Positions 26,521 to 35,239 of a stretch of DNA of 43,888 nt are shown in pieces. This DNA is from Candidatus Chloroploca mongolica. GTDB taxonomy: Bacteria; Chloroflexota; Chloroflexia; Chloroflexales; Chloroflexaceae. The notes below the pieces were generated by a model. The model did no database searches. It saw nothing but the letters and a program-made list of their open reading frames with translations, and had not been told where the DNA came from. Position 1 is the first letter of the stretch. Every line of letters begins with the position of its first letter. Location: NCBI RefSeq assembly GCF_004762035.2, contig NZ_SIJK02000040.1, positions 1-43,888 on the forward strand, written 5' to 3'. The translations under genes were made by a program, and so were the position numbers.

Positions 26521-27773
26521 CAGTTCCACCCCCCAGAGGAGCTATCACGAGCAACCGAATGAGCAGACGGTGAAGAAATGGCGATACCTCGTCGGGCAAG
26601 CACGGTATCATACATGGCATTGATCTGCGCCCCAATCGCATGCCAGCTATATAGATCTTCGCAGCGCCTGCGCAATTCCTGACCTCGACGCTTACGCTCC
26701 AATGGATCACGCAATAAGGTAACGATGCGTTCAGCCAGGGCAAGCCCGTCTCCAACCGGAGCATAACATCCAACCTCACCAAGCGTAGCCACATTCCCTG
26801 GGAGATCAAATGCAACCGTCGGCAAACCACAGGCCATGTAATTGAGGAGTTTGCCATTGCCTTCCATACTGGTCAATTTCGCCGATACAGCAACATCACC
26901 TAGCGCGAGATACCGGGCAGCTTGCTGATACGCAATACGTCCTGGCAATGTTACGTGATCAGCAATGCCAAGAGCATGAGCTTGCGCATGGTATTGCTCT
27001 TCGTCAGGATAGCCCATGAGGAGAAAGTGTGTATCAGGACAAGACGCCAGAATGCGAGGTATGACGTCTAACAAAAGATCAATTCCTTGATAGGCGCTTA
27101 GTACGCCCAGATACACAACAACCTGACGCTCACGCGGTAAGCCGAGTTCCTCATAGAGATCTTGCAGATCCTCTTTTGCATATGGGCGAAATCGCTCTAG
27201 ATCAACTCCATAATCTACCTCAAAGACACGATCAGGTGGAAAATCAAAACGCCTCTGCAACGACTCACGAATGTAAGACCACATAAGCATTGCATCAACA
27301 TGGCGTATGATCGTCCGCTCAGTGAGTTCAGCCAGACGATAGAGCCTTGCACCCTCTCGAATGAAGTTGTGGTTGACCATCTCTCCAGCCATGCTCCCCT
27401 GCAAATCAAGCACAAGTGGCACATTCAGCAAACGTGCCACAGGAAGAGCAATCGCAGCTCCTTCATGCAAATGCGCATGCAAAAGATGCGGTCGATAGCG
27501 TCGGGCAATTTGCAGAGTACGCCCGAGAAGAAGCAGATCCAGATAGAGTTTATGCCAGGAAGGGCCGGCTGAGCGCTTGTGATACCAGGGGATCTGAGGA
27601 ATGCGATAGATTGGAATATGACCGGGATCATTGCCAAGGTGGTAGGTCACAATCGCAACATGGTTCCCTTGAAGTTGTTGTGACCGTGCTACTTCATAAA
27701 TTTGCACATGGCAACCACGATCCGAAAAGTATGGTGTCGGTGCAATCATTAACACACGCTTGGCGCTCGTCAT
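26520..27773 (-). CDS. GT4-type glycosyltransferase
   Basis: A 417-residue GT-B-fold retaining glycosyltransferase. The N-terminal domain has SDRGCHVQIYEVAR and HLLHAHLHEGAA. The nucleotide-sugar-binding domain has VVVYLGVLSAYQGIDLLLD and the donor-binding region EGNGKLLNYMACGLPTV, equivalent to the Ex7E region of GT4 enzymes. The start ATG 27773 follows the GT2 stop by 4 bases with ggagag upstream; an in-frame ATG at 27788 would overlap GT2. Probably adds a sugar to a lipid-linked intermediate made with the neighbouring GT2. Donor and acceptor are unknown. Confidence 0.9.
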   Translation of the reverse strand: MTSAKRVLMIAPTPYFSDRGCHVQIYEVARSQQLQGNHVAIVTYHLGNDPGHIPIYRIPQIPWYHKRSAGPSWHKLYLDLLLLGRTLQIARRYRPHLLHAHLHEGAAIALPVARLLNVPLVLDLQGSMAGEMVNHNFIREGARLYRLAELTERTIIRHVDAMLMWSYIRESLQRRFDFPPDRVFEVDYGVDLERFRPYAKEDLQDLYEELGLPRERQVVVYLGVLSAYQGIDLLLDVIPRILASCPDTHFLLMGYPDEEQYHAQAHALGIADHVTLPGRIAYQQAARYLALGDVAVSAKLTSMEGNGKLLNYMACGLPTVAFDLPGNVATLGEVGCYAPVGDGLALAERIVTLLRDPLERKRRGQELRRRCEDLYSWHAIGAQINAMYDTVLARRGIAISSPSAHSVARDSSSGGWN

Positions 27774-27777
27774 CCCC

Positions 27778-28743
27778 TCACTCTCCATTCAATTCCTCGC
27801 GTACCGCATAGATGGGCCGGTTGCTGCCTTCGTAATAGACCCGCGTGATCAACTCCCCTAGCAAGCCCATGCCAACCAGTTGCACCCCCAGCACAACCAG
27901 CAGCACCGCAAGCAGTAATAACGGTCGGTCACTCAATGGGCTGCCCAAAAAGAGCCGAATGTACCCCAGATAGGCCAACAAGATGCTGCCCAGCGTGCCC
28001 AAGATGAGCCCGACGCTCCCAAAGACTTGCATTGGTCGCGTTGAGTACGAGAGCAGAAAGCGTACGGTGATCAGGTCGAGCAAGACCCTCGTCGTTCGGC
28101 TGATCCCGTATTTTGAGGTGCCGTAACGCCGTGGCGCATGGTGAACCGGTAATTCAGCCACCGCGACCCCCTGCCACGAGGCAATCGCCGGAATAAAACG
28201 GTGCAGTTCTCCGTATAACGAGATGTGCTTGACAATGTCGGTACGGTAGACTTTCAACGAGCATCCATAGTCATGCAACCTCACTCCTGTCGCCCACGAA
28301 ATCATGCGGTTGGCAATGATCGAAGGAAGCCGTCGGTTCAGAAAGGGTTCCTGTCGGTGTGCCCGCCATCCGCTGACGACATCAAACCCCTCGGCGGCTT
28401 TGTCTAGCAACATTGCGATATCATCCGGATTGTTCTGGAGATCGGCATCAATTGTGACCAGCCATTCGCCCCGCGCCCGGTCAAAACCCGCCGCAAACGC
28501 CGCTGTCTGCCCAAAGTTGCGCCGAAAACGTACGACTCGCACACGTGCATCCCGCTCGGCTAGTTCATGCAGTAACGCAAAACTGCCATCCCGTGAACCG
28601 TCATCAACACAGATGATCTCATACGGCTTGTCGATCTGCGCTAGCGCTGCCGTGAGATGCGTGTAGAGATGCGGGATGCTCTCTTCTTCGTTGTAGATCG
28701 GTACGACCACCGAAAGCCAGGGCGCAACCTGTGTGCTAGCCAT
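27778..28743 (-). CDS. GT2 glycosyltransferase, polyprenol-phosphate sugar transferase type
   Basis: A 321-residue GT-A-fold enzyme resembling DPM1/ArnC/GtrB, which transfer a sugar from a nucleotide donor to a polyprenyl phosphate. SVVVPIYNEEESI is followed by DDGSRDGS, and the metal-binding TIDADLQNNPDDI carries the DxD-like motif. Two hydrophobic C-terminal segments (from MQVFGSVGLILGTLGSILLAY) anchor it in the membrane. The start is ATG 28743, preceded closely by gaggagg; GTG 28758 is a possible alternative that would give more room to the ribosome-binding site. First gene of the envelope cluster, so its product likely supplies the lipid-linked sugar. Confidence 0.9.
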   Translation of the reverse strand: MASTQVAPWLSVVVPIYNEEESIPHLYTHLTAALAQIDKPYEIICVDDGSRDGSFALLHELAERDARVRVVRFRRNFGQTAAFAAGFDRARGEWLVTIDADLQNNPDDIAMLLDKAAEGFDVVSGWRAHRQEPFLNRRLPSIIANRMISWATGVRLHDYGCSLKVYRTDIVKHISLYGELHRFIPAIASWQGVAVAELPVHHAPRRYGTSKYGISRTTRVLLDLITVRFLLSYSTRPMQVFGSVGLILGTLGSILLAYLGYIRLFLGSPLSDRPLLLLAVLLVVLGVQLVGMGLLGELITRVYYEGSNRPIYAVREELNGE

Positions 28744-28815
28744 CGCCTCCTCAATCACCGGATCTTATGTCTCTTCTCCCACCCCTATTGTAGCGTATCA
28801 ACCATACCACAAACC

Positions 28816-28876
28816 CTGGTGCGTAGCGGGCCAAACATGCCAGCTTTGCTGGCATGTTTGGCCCGCTACGCACCAG
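28816..28876. repeat. Perfect 29-bp-arm hairpin with TGCCAGC-TTT-GCTGGCA core
   Basis: The left arm 28816-28844 and right arm 28848-28876 are exact reverse complements around a 3-base loop (ttt). It lies between two divergently read genes, so it is not an ordinary terminator. The core and the following cagaagaaa-like flank match the hairpin at 15642-15696, marking a dispersed palindromic element. Confidence 0.8.
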
Positions 28877-28915
28877 AAGAAAAAATTCCCTGATGCACTG
28901 CGGCATGAAGTGGTG

Positions 28916-29020
28916 TATACTAGAGTCACATAGATCAGAGGTCGGTCGCCGAACATTCCTGCGATAGCTGCATCCGACCTTTCCCCCCCTTCACGGTTGT
29001 CCCGCTGGACAACCGTTTTT
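28916..29020 (+). promoter_or_regulatory. Candidate attenuator leader of the AEC transporter gene
   Basis: A TATACT -10-like box (28916-28921) would start a leader of about 110 bases. The leader has a long-range pairing aggtcgg (28939-28945) with ccgacct (28974-28980), a pyrimidine tract, and then a 10-bp stem acggttgtcc-cgct-ggacaaccgt (28993-29016) followed by TTTT. This intrinsic-terminator shape ends just before the ggag ribosome-binding site (29026-29029), so it could switch transcription of the gene on or off. It does not match a riboswitch class that I recognise. Confidence 0.5.
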
Positions 29021-29036
29021 GGTATGGAGAAGGCTC

Positions 29037-29972
29037 GTGGTTCGTGTGCTGTTTGAGGTGCTGCTGCCGGTCGCGCTGGTGGCAATCATCGGGATGTTGT
29101 TGCGCCGGCAAATGCCCCTTGACCAGGTAACCCTCAATCGGGTGGTGATCTATGGGATGAGCCCGGCTCTGATCTTTACGTCCCTGGTACGCGCTGATCT
29201 CAGTGGCAGTGGCGCACTGGGGATGGTTACGCTGGCCGTTGGCACAGTTGTGGTGATGGGTGCGTTGACCCTTGCCGTTGCTTTGCCCTTTGGCGTACGT
29301 GGCCGTGATTTGAGTGGTCTGTTGCTCGTGACCCTCTTTATGAACTCGGGCAACTACGGCTTGCCGGCTTCCCGTTTTGCCTTTGGCGAGGCCGGGTTTA
29401 CGCTAGCGATCTTCTATTTCATTGTGCAGTCTGTGCTCTCACAAACGCTCGGGGTCGCCGTGGCCGCCGCCGGCGCTGCGCAGGCCGGCCCGGGCCTCCT
29501 CCGTGAGGTGGCAACACGGGTGTTGCGTATGCCCCAGATCTATGCGACCGTCGCTGCCTTTGCGGTACGCGCAACCGGCTTTGACCCGGTTCTTGCCCAG
29601 GGGCTCTTCGCTGGTCTGTTTCGTGGCCTCGCCCTGCTTGGCGATGCCACGCTGCCCATGATGCTCGTGGTGCTCGGTACCCAACTCGCCGGTGGCCTGC
29701 ATATCCAGGAACCTGGCCTGGTCACAATGGCAACGATCTTGCGCCTGCTCGTCTCACCCCTCGCCGCCTATGGCCTCGGTCTCGCCCTCGGCCTCGCCCC
29801 GCTGAGCATCGCGGTGGGCGTGATGCTCGCCGGTATGCCAGCCGCAGTCAATACAACCATCCTCGCCCTCGAGTTCGACAGCCGTCCCAGCCTCGTCGTG
29901 AGCACGGTGATCGTCTCTTCAGTGTTGAGTATCGTAACGTTGTCTGTGTTGTTGACGTTGCTCGGCGTATAG
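29037..29972 (+). CDS. AEC (auxin efflux carrier) family transporter
   Basis: About 311 residues with around ten hydrophobic segments, matching the bacterial AEC family of secondary carriers, which includes malonate and malate exporters. Characteristic segments are IIGMLLRRQ near the N-terminus, VVIYGMSPALIFTSL, and the mid-protein FMNSGNYGLPASRFAFG. I chose GTG 29037 because ggag lies about 7 bases upstream; an in-frame TTG at 29019 lies inside the terminator-like T-run. The leader suggests regulation by attenuation. The substrate is not predictable. Confidence 0.88.
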   Translation: MVRVLFEVLLPVALVAIIGMLLRRQMPLDQVTLNRVVIYGMSPALIFTSLVRADLSGSGALGMVTLAVGTVVVMGALTLAVALPFGVRGRDLSGLLLVTLFMNSGNYGLPASRFAFGEAGFTLAIFYFIVQSVLSQTLGVAVAAAGAAQAGPGLLREVATRVLRMPQIYATVAAFAVRATGFDPVLAQGLFAGLFRGLALLGDATLPMMLVVLGTQLAGGLHIQEPGLVTMATILRLLVSPLAAYGLGLALGLAPLSIAVGVMLAGMPAAVNTTILALEFDSRPSLVVSTVIVSSVLSIVTLSVLLTLLGV

Positions 29973-30001
29973 CGGCGCAAGCTACGTGCCCTCAAAGATC
30001 G

Positions 30002-30050
30002 CGCTAGGCCCAATCCTTTGCAAAGAAGCTCACGCGAAGGCGCGAAGGGT
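30002..30050. repeat. Degenerate copy of the repeat end seen before trpA
   Basis: gctaggcccaatcctttgc followed by cgcgaaggcgcgaagg resembles the left half of the element at 14690-14816 (ctagatccaataccttgc ... aggcgcgaagg). No partner half is seen, so it is a solo or decayed copy in the gap between the AEC gene and the DM13 gene. Confidence 0.35.
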
Positions 30051-30727
30051 TAGTTCACTTCAGCCGTACTGAAAACGGTGCTGAAGGCACGGCAGTAGAT
30101 GACAACTGACAGAAAACCGTCGAGATCCAGATCCGCAGGGATGGCGTAGTTCTGATTGCCTTCGTTGGCCGTCAGACGCTCAAACTCAATGTAGCCAGGC
30201 CCGGTATCATGCAGTTCCGCACTGCTACGTGGCATGGGGTGGCCGGCAATGCCAATGCGCAGATCCGGGCCATTCTGTGCTTTGAAGTTTTCGAGCCGTA
30301 AAATACGGCTACCATCGGGTAGCTGGTAGATGGTTGCCTCGCCCTCTGCCCAGTGCAACTGGTCAATAAAGGTAAACGTGCCAGTGGCCAGGGCAATTGG
30401 CTCAGTTGGCACCTCAGCAACCGTTGGTTCCACACTTGGCGTAGGCTCCTCAGCCGCCCCTGGCGTAGGCTGCTCAGGCGTCGCCGTCACTGTGACAGGG
30501 CTGGCGTCAGGCGTAGCAGTTGCTAATGGCACTGCCACAACTTCAGGCGCTGCGGTTGGATCCGGGATTGCTGAGGCACCGGCAACCGGGAAGGCTTCAT
30601 CAACGCGCGTGCTGAAAAAAAGCGGACTGATCGCCCACCAGGCAAAAGCCGCCCCGAAAAGCAAAACAGGGAGGCCGAGCCACAGTACCAGTGTTGGTAC
30701 ACGACGCTTTGTATGTGGAGATGACAT
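30050..30727 (-). CDS. Membrane-anchored DM13-domain protein
   Basis: A 225-residue protein. One N-terminal hydrophobic anchor (LVLWLGLPVLLFGAAFAWWAI) is followed by a linker of about 75 residues rich in Pro, Thr, Ala and Glu, and a C-terminal DM13 domain with ATGTFTFIDQLHWAEG and NGPDLRIGIAGHP. DM13 domains are proposed to act in extracellular redox or electron transfer, often through a conserved Cys; here a single Cys is visible near the end (VVIYCRAF). The start ATG 30727 has aaagga upstream; an earlier in-frame ATG lacks one. The domain would face the outside of the membrane. Function is unproven. Confidence 0.82.
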   Translation of the reverse strand: MSSPHTKRRVPTLVLWLGLPVLLFGAAFAWWAISPLFFSTRVDEAFPVAGASAIPDPTAAPEVVAVPLATATPDASPVTVTATPEQPTPGAAEEPTPSVEPTVAEVPTEPIALATGTFTFIDQLHWAEGEATIYQLPDGSRILRLENFKAQNGPDLRIGIAGHPMPRSSAELHDTGPGYIEFERLTANEGNQNYAIPADLDLDGFLSVVIYCRAFSTVFSTAEVN

Positions 30728-30868
30728 GGACAAGATCCTTTCGCTGAATTCCTGAGGTATAGCGTACAATAGCTTCAAAGAGACAACTGTGAGCTACCAT
30801 ACATAACACCAGATCCATCGTCAAGGTCGCGTCACCAGTCACGCTACTCGTGCATTGAAAGGACATTT

Positions 30869-32482
30869 ATGTCGCTTACAGCAACGTTGCTCGTGCGCAA
30901 TGCCCGCATTGCCACCCTTGATCCAGCCCGGCCTCACGCCGAAGCCCTGGCCGTCGTTGGTGATCGCATTGCCTGGCTCGGGAGTGACGCCGATGCCGAC
31001 GCCTGGCGTGGCCCTGCCACCAGGGTGCTCGATGCCGAGGGACGCCGCATCCTCCCTGGCCTGATTGATACCCATTTCCATCTGCTCTCTGGTGCCCTTA
31101 GCCTCGGTCAGCTTGCCCTCGAAGATGCCACCGATCTTGCTGAGGTGCAAGCTCGCCTCCGCACGGCTGCAACGACGCTCCCTCAAGATGCCTGGCTGAT
31201 CGGAAGGGGCTGGAAATATCGCCTCTTTGCTGGCGGCGAAACGATCCATCGCCACCTCCTCGATGCCGTGGTTCCTGATCGTCCGGTCTTTTTGACGGCC
31301 TTTGATGGTCATACCGCCTGGGTCAATACGAGGGCCCTCCAGATGGCAGGTATGCTGCATGGTGCCGAGACAGGCAGTGCCTTCAGTACGGTGGTGCTCG
31401 ACGACGCTGGCTTCGCCACCGGCGAGTTGCGCGAGAACGAGGCGATGACGCTGGTGAGCCGCCTTCTGCCTCCTGTCACCGATGCAACCCGGCTCACCTT
31501 GCTTCGTCAGGCGTTACGTCACCTCGCTGCCCTCGGCTTGACCAGTGTTCACAATATGGATGGTGACGAGCACCAGGTCAAACTGCTGCAGCACTTGATT
31601 GCCAATGACGAGTTGTCTTTGCGGGTTCTCTTGCCACTTTCACTCTCACCAGGTGACGATCCTGACCGCATCAAACAATGGGCGGCAACAACCAGGCAAC
31701 TTCACGGGCCATATCTGCGCACCGGTGCGGTGAAACTCTTTATGGACGGGGTCGTCGAGTCAAAAACCGCTCTGTTGCTCACACCATACGCCGATGGCAG
31801 CGGCGATCTGGGCGTCGCCAACTATGGCTTCGAAGAATTTGTGCATCTGGCAAGCACAGCCGATGCGTTGGGGTTACAGGTCTTTGTGCATGCCATTGGT
31901 GACGCAGCCGTACGCCAGACGCTCGACGGGTTTGCGGCCATTCAGCAGATCAACGGTACACGTAATGCGCGCTATCGCATCGAGCACGTCGAGTTGCTTG
32001 ACCCTGCTGACGCCCCACGCTTTGCCAAACTGGGCGTCATTGCCGCTGTGCAGCCCATTCATGCCAACTTTGGCCTCGATCTGCAGAACACCTGGCGACG
32101 CATGAGCGGGCCGACCCGCTGGCCCTGGGGCTTTGCCTGGCGACGCCTACGCGACGCCGGTGCGCGTCTCGCCCTGGGCAGTGACTGGCCCGTCGCCGAC
32201 GCCAACCCACTCAAAGGCATTCACGTCGCGCTCAACCGGCAACCCCTCGATCATGGCCTGCCCGATCAACGGCTCACGCTTGACGAGGCGCTTGCCGGTT
32301 ACACCACCTGGGCCGCCTACGCCGGCCACCGCGACGATGATCTGGGGCAACTGACACCAGGCTACCTCGCCGACTTCATCATCCTTGACCGCGACCCCTA
32401 CGCCCTCCCTACCGAGGAACTTGCCACCGTCCGCGTCATCCTCACCATCGTCGGCGGCAAAATCATCTTCGCCGCCTCCTGA
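30869..32482 (+). CDS. YtcJ-type metal-dependent amidohydrolase
   Basis: A 537-residue member of the amidohydrolase superfamily, YtcJ/N-substituted formamide deformylase group. Metal-binding DTHFHLL follows the GLI segment near residue 67, FVHAIGDAAVRQ and ELLDPADAPRF lie in the middle, and LGSDWPVADANPL gives the conserved Asp. The N- and C-terminal strands form the small beta-sandwich (NARIATLDPARP; VRVILTIVGGKII). gaaagga lies 5 bases upstream of the ATG. It diverges from the DM13 gene. The substrate is unknown, since this subgroup is functionally diverse. Confidence 0.9.
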   Translation: MSLTATLLVRNARIATLDPARPHAEALAVVGDRIAWLGSDADADAWRGPATRVLDAEGRRILPGLIDTHFHLLSGALSLGQLALEDATDLAEVQARLRTAATTLPQDAWLIGRGWKYRLFAGGETIHRHLLDAVVPDRPVFLTAFDGHTAWVNTRALQMAGMLHGAETGSAFSTVVLDDAGFATGELRENEAMTLVSRLLPPVTDATRLTLLRQALRHLAALGLTSVHNMDGDEHQVKLLQHLIANDELSLRVLLPLSLSPGDDPDRIKQWAATTRQLHGPYLRTGAVKLFMDGVVESKTALLLTPYADGSGDLGVANYGFEEFVHLASTADALGLQVFVHAIGDAAVRQTLDGFAAIQQINGTRNARYRIEHVELLDPADAPRFAKLGVIAAVQPIHANFGLDLQNTWRRMSGPTRWPWGFAWRRLRDAGARLALGSDWPVADANPLKGIHVALNRQPLDHGLPDQRLTLDEALAGYTTWAAYAGHRDDDLGQLTPGYLADFIILDRDPYALPTEELATVRVILTIVGGKIIFAAS

Positions 32483-32545
32483 TCACCCTCTGCGCCTCTG
32501 CACCTCCCCGCCTCTGCGTTAAACCCTCCCACCACCGCAAACAAA

Positions 32546-32577
32546 AACCAGGGGAGGCACCCGCGCCACCCCTGGTT
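32546..32577. terminator. Bidirectional terminator between amidohydrolase and hppA
   Basis: aaccagggg-a-ggc and gcc-a-cccctggtt pair around a short loop, with an A-run on the left and only a short T pair on the right. It lies between convergent genes, 64 bases after the amidohydrolase stop and 24 bases after the hppA stop. The T-run serves hppA best. Confidence 0.6.
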
Positions 32578-32600
32578 CAGATGAAACTCTACGCTCAACC

Positions 32601-34934
32601 TCAATCAGCGCTTGCCGGAGCCTTCGTCACCTCACTGATCTGTTCCGTCTCACGCTTGCTTTGCCAGATCGCCCAGACCAGCAGGGCAAAACAGAAGATC
32701 ATCCCAATGATCACCCCGGGGCTACCTGGAGTAATCGTGACCACAACCGGAGCAATAATCAGCGCCACCAGGTTGATCACCTTGATCATCGGATTGAGCG
32801 CCGGGCCTGCCGTATCCTTGAGGGGATCGCCAACGGTATCACCAACCACAGCGGCTTTATGGGGATCGCTATGCTTGCCGCCAAAGTTGCCCTCTTCGAT
32901 ATACTTCTTGGCATTATCCCAGGCCCCGCCAGCATTCGACTGGAAGACCGCCATCAACTGACCCGAGAGAATAATACCGGCCAGGAAACCACCGAGTGCT
33001 TCAACACCAAGCAAGAAGCCCACCAGGATCGGCACCATCACCGCGATAATCCCGAGGCTGATCAACTCCTTCTGGGCAGCCGTCGTAGAAATCAGTACCG
33101 CACGGGTATAATCCGGCTGAACCTTGCCCTCCATCAGACCGGGGATACGGAACTGACGACGCACCTCTGTCACGATTTGCGAAGCGGCACGCGACACTGC
33201 ACGGATCGTCAGGGCCGAGAAGAGGAAGGGCACTGCCCCGCCAATCAACAACCCGATAAAGACCGTTGGCTGCGCCACATTGATCCCCGTCAGCAACTGA
33301 ACGCCCTGCTCGCCCGCATCAATCAGTTGCTGTTGCACTTTATTGACATCCGTGAGGTACGAACCAAAGAGGGCCACAGCCGCAATGACTGCCGAGCCAA
33401 TCGCAATGCCTTTGGTAACAGCCTTGGTCGTATTGCCAACGGCATCAAGGTCATCCATCACATTACGGGCATTCTTATCGAGGCCGGCCATCTCACCGAT
33501 GCCATTGGCATTATCCGAGATCGGCCCAAAGCTATCCATCGAAATCGTATTGCCCGTCAGCAACAGCATCCCGATGCCGGTCAGCGACACACCATAGAGT
33601 ACCGCCGTGAACGAGACAAAGGGATCAGGCGAAAAGCCACTGAAGATCAGCACCGAGCTAAAGATCGATACACAGATCACCATTACCGCCCAGACGCTCG
33701 ACTCCATACCGAGGGCCAGACCAGAAAGAATATTGGTGGCCGCCCCGGTCTGCGAAGAGCGTGCCGTCTCTTTCACTGGGCTGTAGTGAGTGCTCGTAAA
33801 GTACTCGGTGAGTTTATCGAGCCCAATCGCAAGGGCAAGACCGGCCAGCGTCGCGAGCAGCGGACGCCAATCAATCGAGCCATCGGGATTGCGCATAAAG
33901 AAGAAACTGGCAACAACGCCACCGAGGGCACCAATGACCGCAGCAACATAGAAGCCCCGATTCATCGCCGCCATCGCATTGCGACGACGCTCATCGGTGC
34001 GCACCAGACTATTGCCAATCACCGAGGCAATGACACCAATCGCCCGCAGGATCAACGGGAAAAGAATAAAGCGCAGATCATACTGACCATCGCCAATCGT
34101 CCCCGAGACAGCATCACCAAGCACCAGGCCCAAGATGAGTGCTGAAACCAATGTCACTTCAAAGCTCTCAAAGACATCCGAGGCCATCCCGGCACAGTCA
34201 CCGACATTGTCGCCGACTAGGTCAGCGATGACCGCCGCATTGCGCGGATCATCCTCGGGAATCCCCGCCTCAACCTTGCCCACCAGGTCTGCCCCAACGT
34301 CAGCCGCTTTGGTGTAGATTCCACCACCGACCCGCATAAAGAGCGCAATCAGTGAACCACCAAAACCAAAACCAAGCAAGGCATCAGGTGCGGCAATGCC
34401 AAAAACGATGAAGATGAGCGTCCCACCAAACAGGCCGAGGCCCACCGTGAGCATACCCGTCACCGACCCCGATTTGTAGGCAATCTGGAGGGCTGGGTTG
34501 TAGCCTTTGCGTGCCGCCGCTGCAACCCGCACATTGCCTTCAACCGCAACACTCATGCCAACAAAACCAACCGCATACGAAAAGAGCGAGCCCATCAAAA
34601 AGGCGACGGCCCGCCCAATTGACACCCAGAGCACCGCAGCCTCTTCTGAACCAAAACGCTCAACTGCCTCAAACGTAGGCGGGACAACCAATACGCTTGC
34701 AGCAAGGACAAACGTCAGAATGACAATCAAAATCGCAATCGTCCGAAATTGCTGACTCAGATACGCATTCGCCCCTTCCTTGATAAAACCCCAGACCTCT
34801 TGCATCTTTGCCGTGCCCTTATCCTCGGCCAGGATTTGGGCCCTCAGAACAAAAGCATAGACAATACCCAAGACCGAAATGGCGAGCACAGACCATACAG
34901 CCGCCTGCTGTAATGCATCCAGTCCTTCCAGCAT
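32601..34934 (-). CDS. hppA: K+-independent H+-translocating membrane pyrophosphatase
   Basis: A 777-residue, about 16-helix membrane enzyme that hydrolyses pyrophosphate and pumps protons. Substrate-binding motifs are intact: DVGADLVGKVEAGIPEDDPRN, GDNVGDCAGMASDVFE and the late GDTVGDPLKDTAGPALNP. The subfamily-deciding position reads GNTTKAVTKG, with Lys504 and Thr507. Lys in place of Ala at this site marks the K+-independent H+-pumping class. It could let the cell save energy from biosynthetic pyrophosphate, as is common in phototrophs and in low-energy lifestyles. A structured leader of about 185 bases lies upstream. The gene has its own promoter and terminator, so it is monocistronic. 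Confidence 0.95.
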   Translation of the reverse strand: MLEGLDALQQAAVWSVLAISVLGIVYAFVLRAQILAEDKGTAKMQEVWGFIKEGANAYLSQQFRTIAILIVILTFVLAASVLVVPPTFEAVERFGSEEAAVLWVSIGRAVAFLMGSLFSYAVGFVGMSVAVEGNVRVAAAARKGYNPALQIAYKSGSVTGMLTVGLGLFGGTLIFIVFGIAAPDALLGFGFGGSLIALFMRVGGGIYTKAADVGADLVGKVEAGIPEDDPRNAAVIADLVGDNVGDCAGMASDVFESFEVTLVSALILGLVLGDAVSGTIGDGQYDLRFILFPLILRAIGVIASVIGNSLVRTDERRRNAMAAMNRGFYVAAVIGALGGVVASFFFMRNPDGSIDWRPLLATLAGLALAIGLDKLTEYFTSTHYSPVKETARSSQTGAATNILSGLALGMESSVWAVMVICVSIFSSVLIFSGFSPDPFVSFTAVLYGVSLTGIGMLLLTGNTISMDSFGPISDNANGIGEMAGLDKNARNVMDDLDAVGNTTKAVTKGIAIGSAVIAAVALFGSYLTDVNKVQQQLIDAGEQGVQLLTGINVAQPTVFIGLLIGGAVPFLFSALTIRAVSRAASQIVTEVRRQFRIPGLMEGKVQPDYTRAVLISTTAAQKELISLGIIAVMVPILVGFLLGVEALGGFLAGIILSGQLMAVFQSNAGGAWDNAKKYIEEGNFGGKHSDPHKAAVVGDTVGDPLKDTAGPALNPMIKVINLVALIIAPVVVTITPGSPGVIIGMIFCFALLVWAIWQSKRETEQISEVTKAPASAD

Positions 34935-35120
34935 CGCACAACTCCTTCGTTGCAGTGGGGGACTACATCAGCTTCAAGAACATGACGGGTAGCAAATAAT
35001 ATATGCCTGAGGCATCAGCATATGTAACAATGCGACAACGTAGCCCCATGACGGGGCATTTCGATGTACGCTGTTAGGGGAGATCCGGGCCCGGTGCCTG
35101 TCTATCAAGGCACCTACGGC
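34935..35120 (-). promoter_or_regulatory. Structured 5' leader of hppA (unclassified)
   Basis: From the predicted start near 35120, the hppA transcript would carry about 185 untranslated bases. They hold at least three hairpins: ggtgcc paired with ggcacc, gcccc-gtcat-ggggc, and atgcc-tga-ggcat-like. A leader this long before a single enzyme gene suggests RNA-level regulation. It does not fit the fluoride or cobalamin riboswitch patterns that I know. There is no gene in this 305-base gap. Confidence 0.35.
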
Positions 35121-35126
35121 GGACTT

Positions 35127-35156
35127 ATTCTAGCACATGAAGGATTGAATTGTAAA
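35127..35156 (-). promoter_or_regulatory. Candidate hppA promoter
   Basis: Read on the minus strand, TTTACA (35156-35151) and TAGAAT (35132-35127) are separated by 18 bases, with a TG one base before the -10 hexamer (extended -10). Confidence 0.45.
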
Positions 35157-35180
35157 GATTGCAAAGTGAACAAATGAGAA

Positions 35181-35232
35181 CTGAAGGCCTCGTGCCAGAG
35201 CAGCCAAGTTGCCTCGGCACGAGGCCTTCAGC
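35181..35232 (-). terminator. Terminator hairpin after the C25-like gene
   Basis: The 16-base arms ctgaaggcctcgtgcc and ggcacgaggccttcag are exact reverse complements separated by about 18 bases, starting 8 bases after the stop at 35240. Mildly T-rich sequence follows on the minus strand. Confidence 0.75.
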
Positions 35233-35239
35233 TTCAGCT

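Noticed and set aside
32661-34145. A 494-codon plus-strand ORF across hppA
   Set aside because: It is antisense to an unmistakable pyrophosphatase, and its product is rich in Arg, His, Gln and Asn without motifs.
34935-35120. Fluoride or other known riboswitch upstream of hppA
   Set aside because: A ctgatg string is present, but the pairing context and conserved bases of the fluoride motif could not be found.
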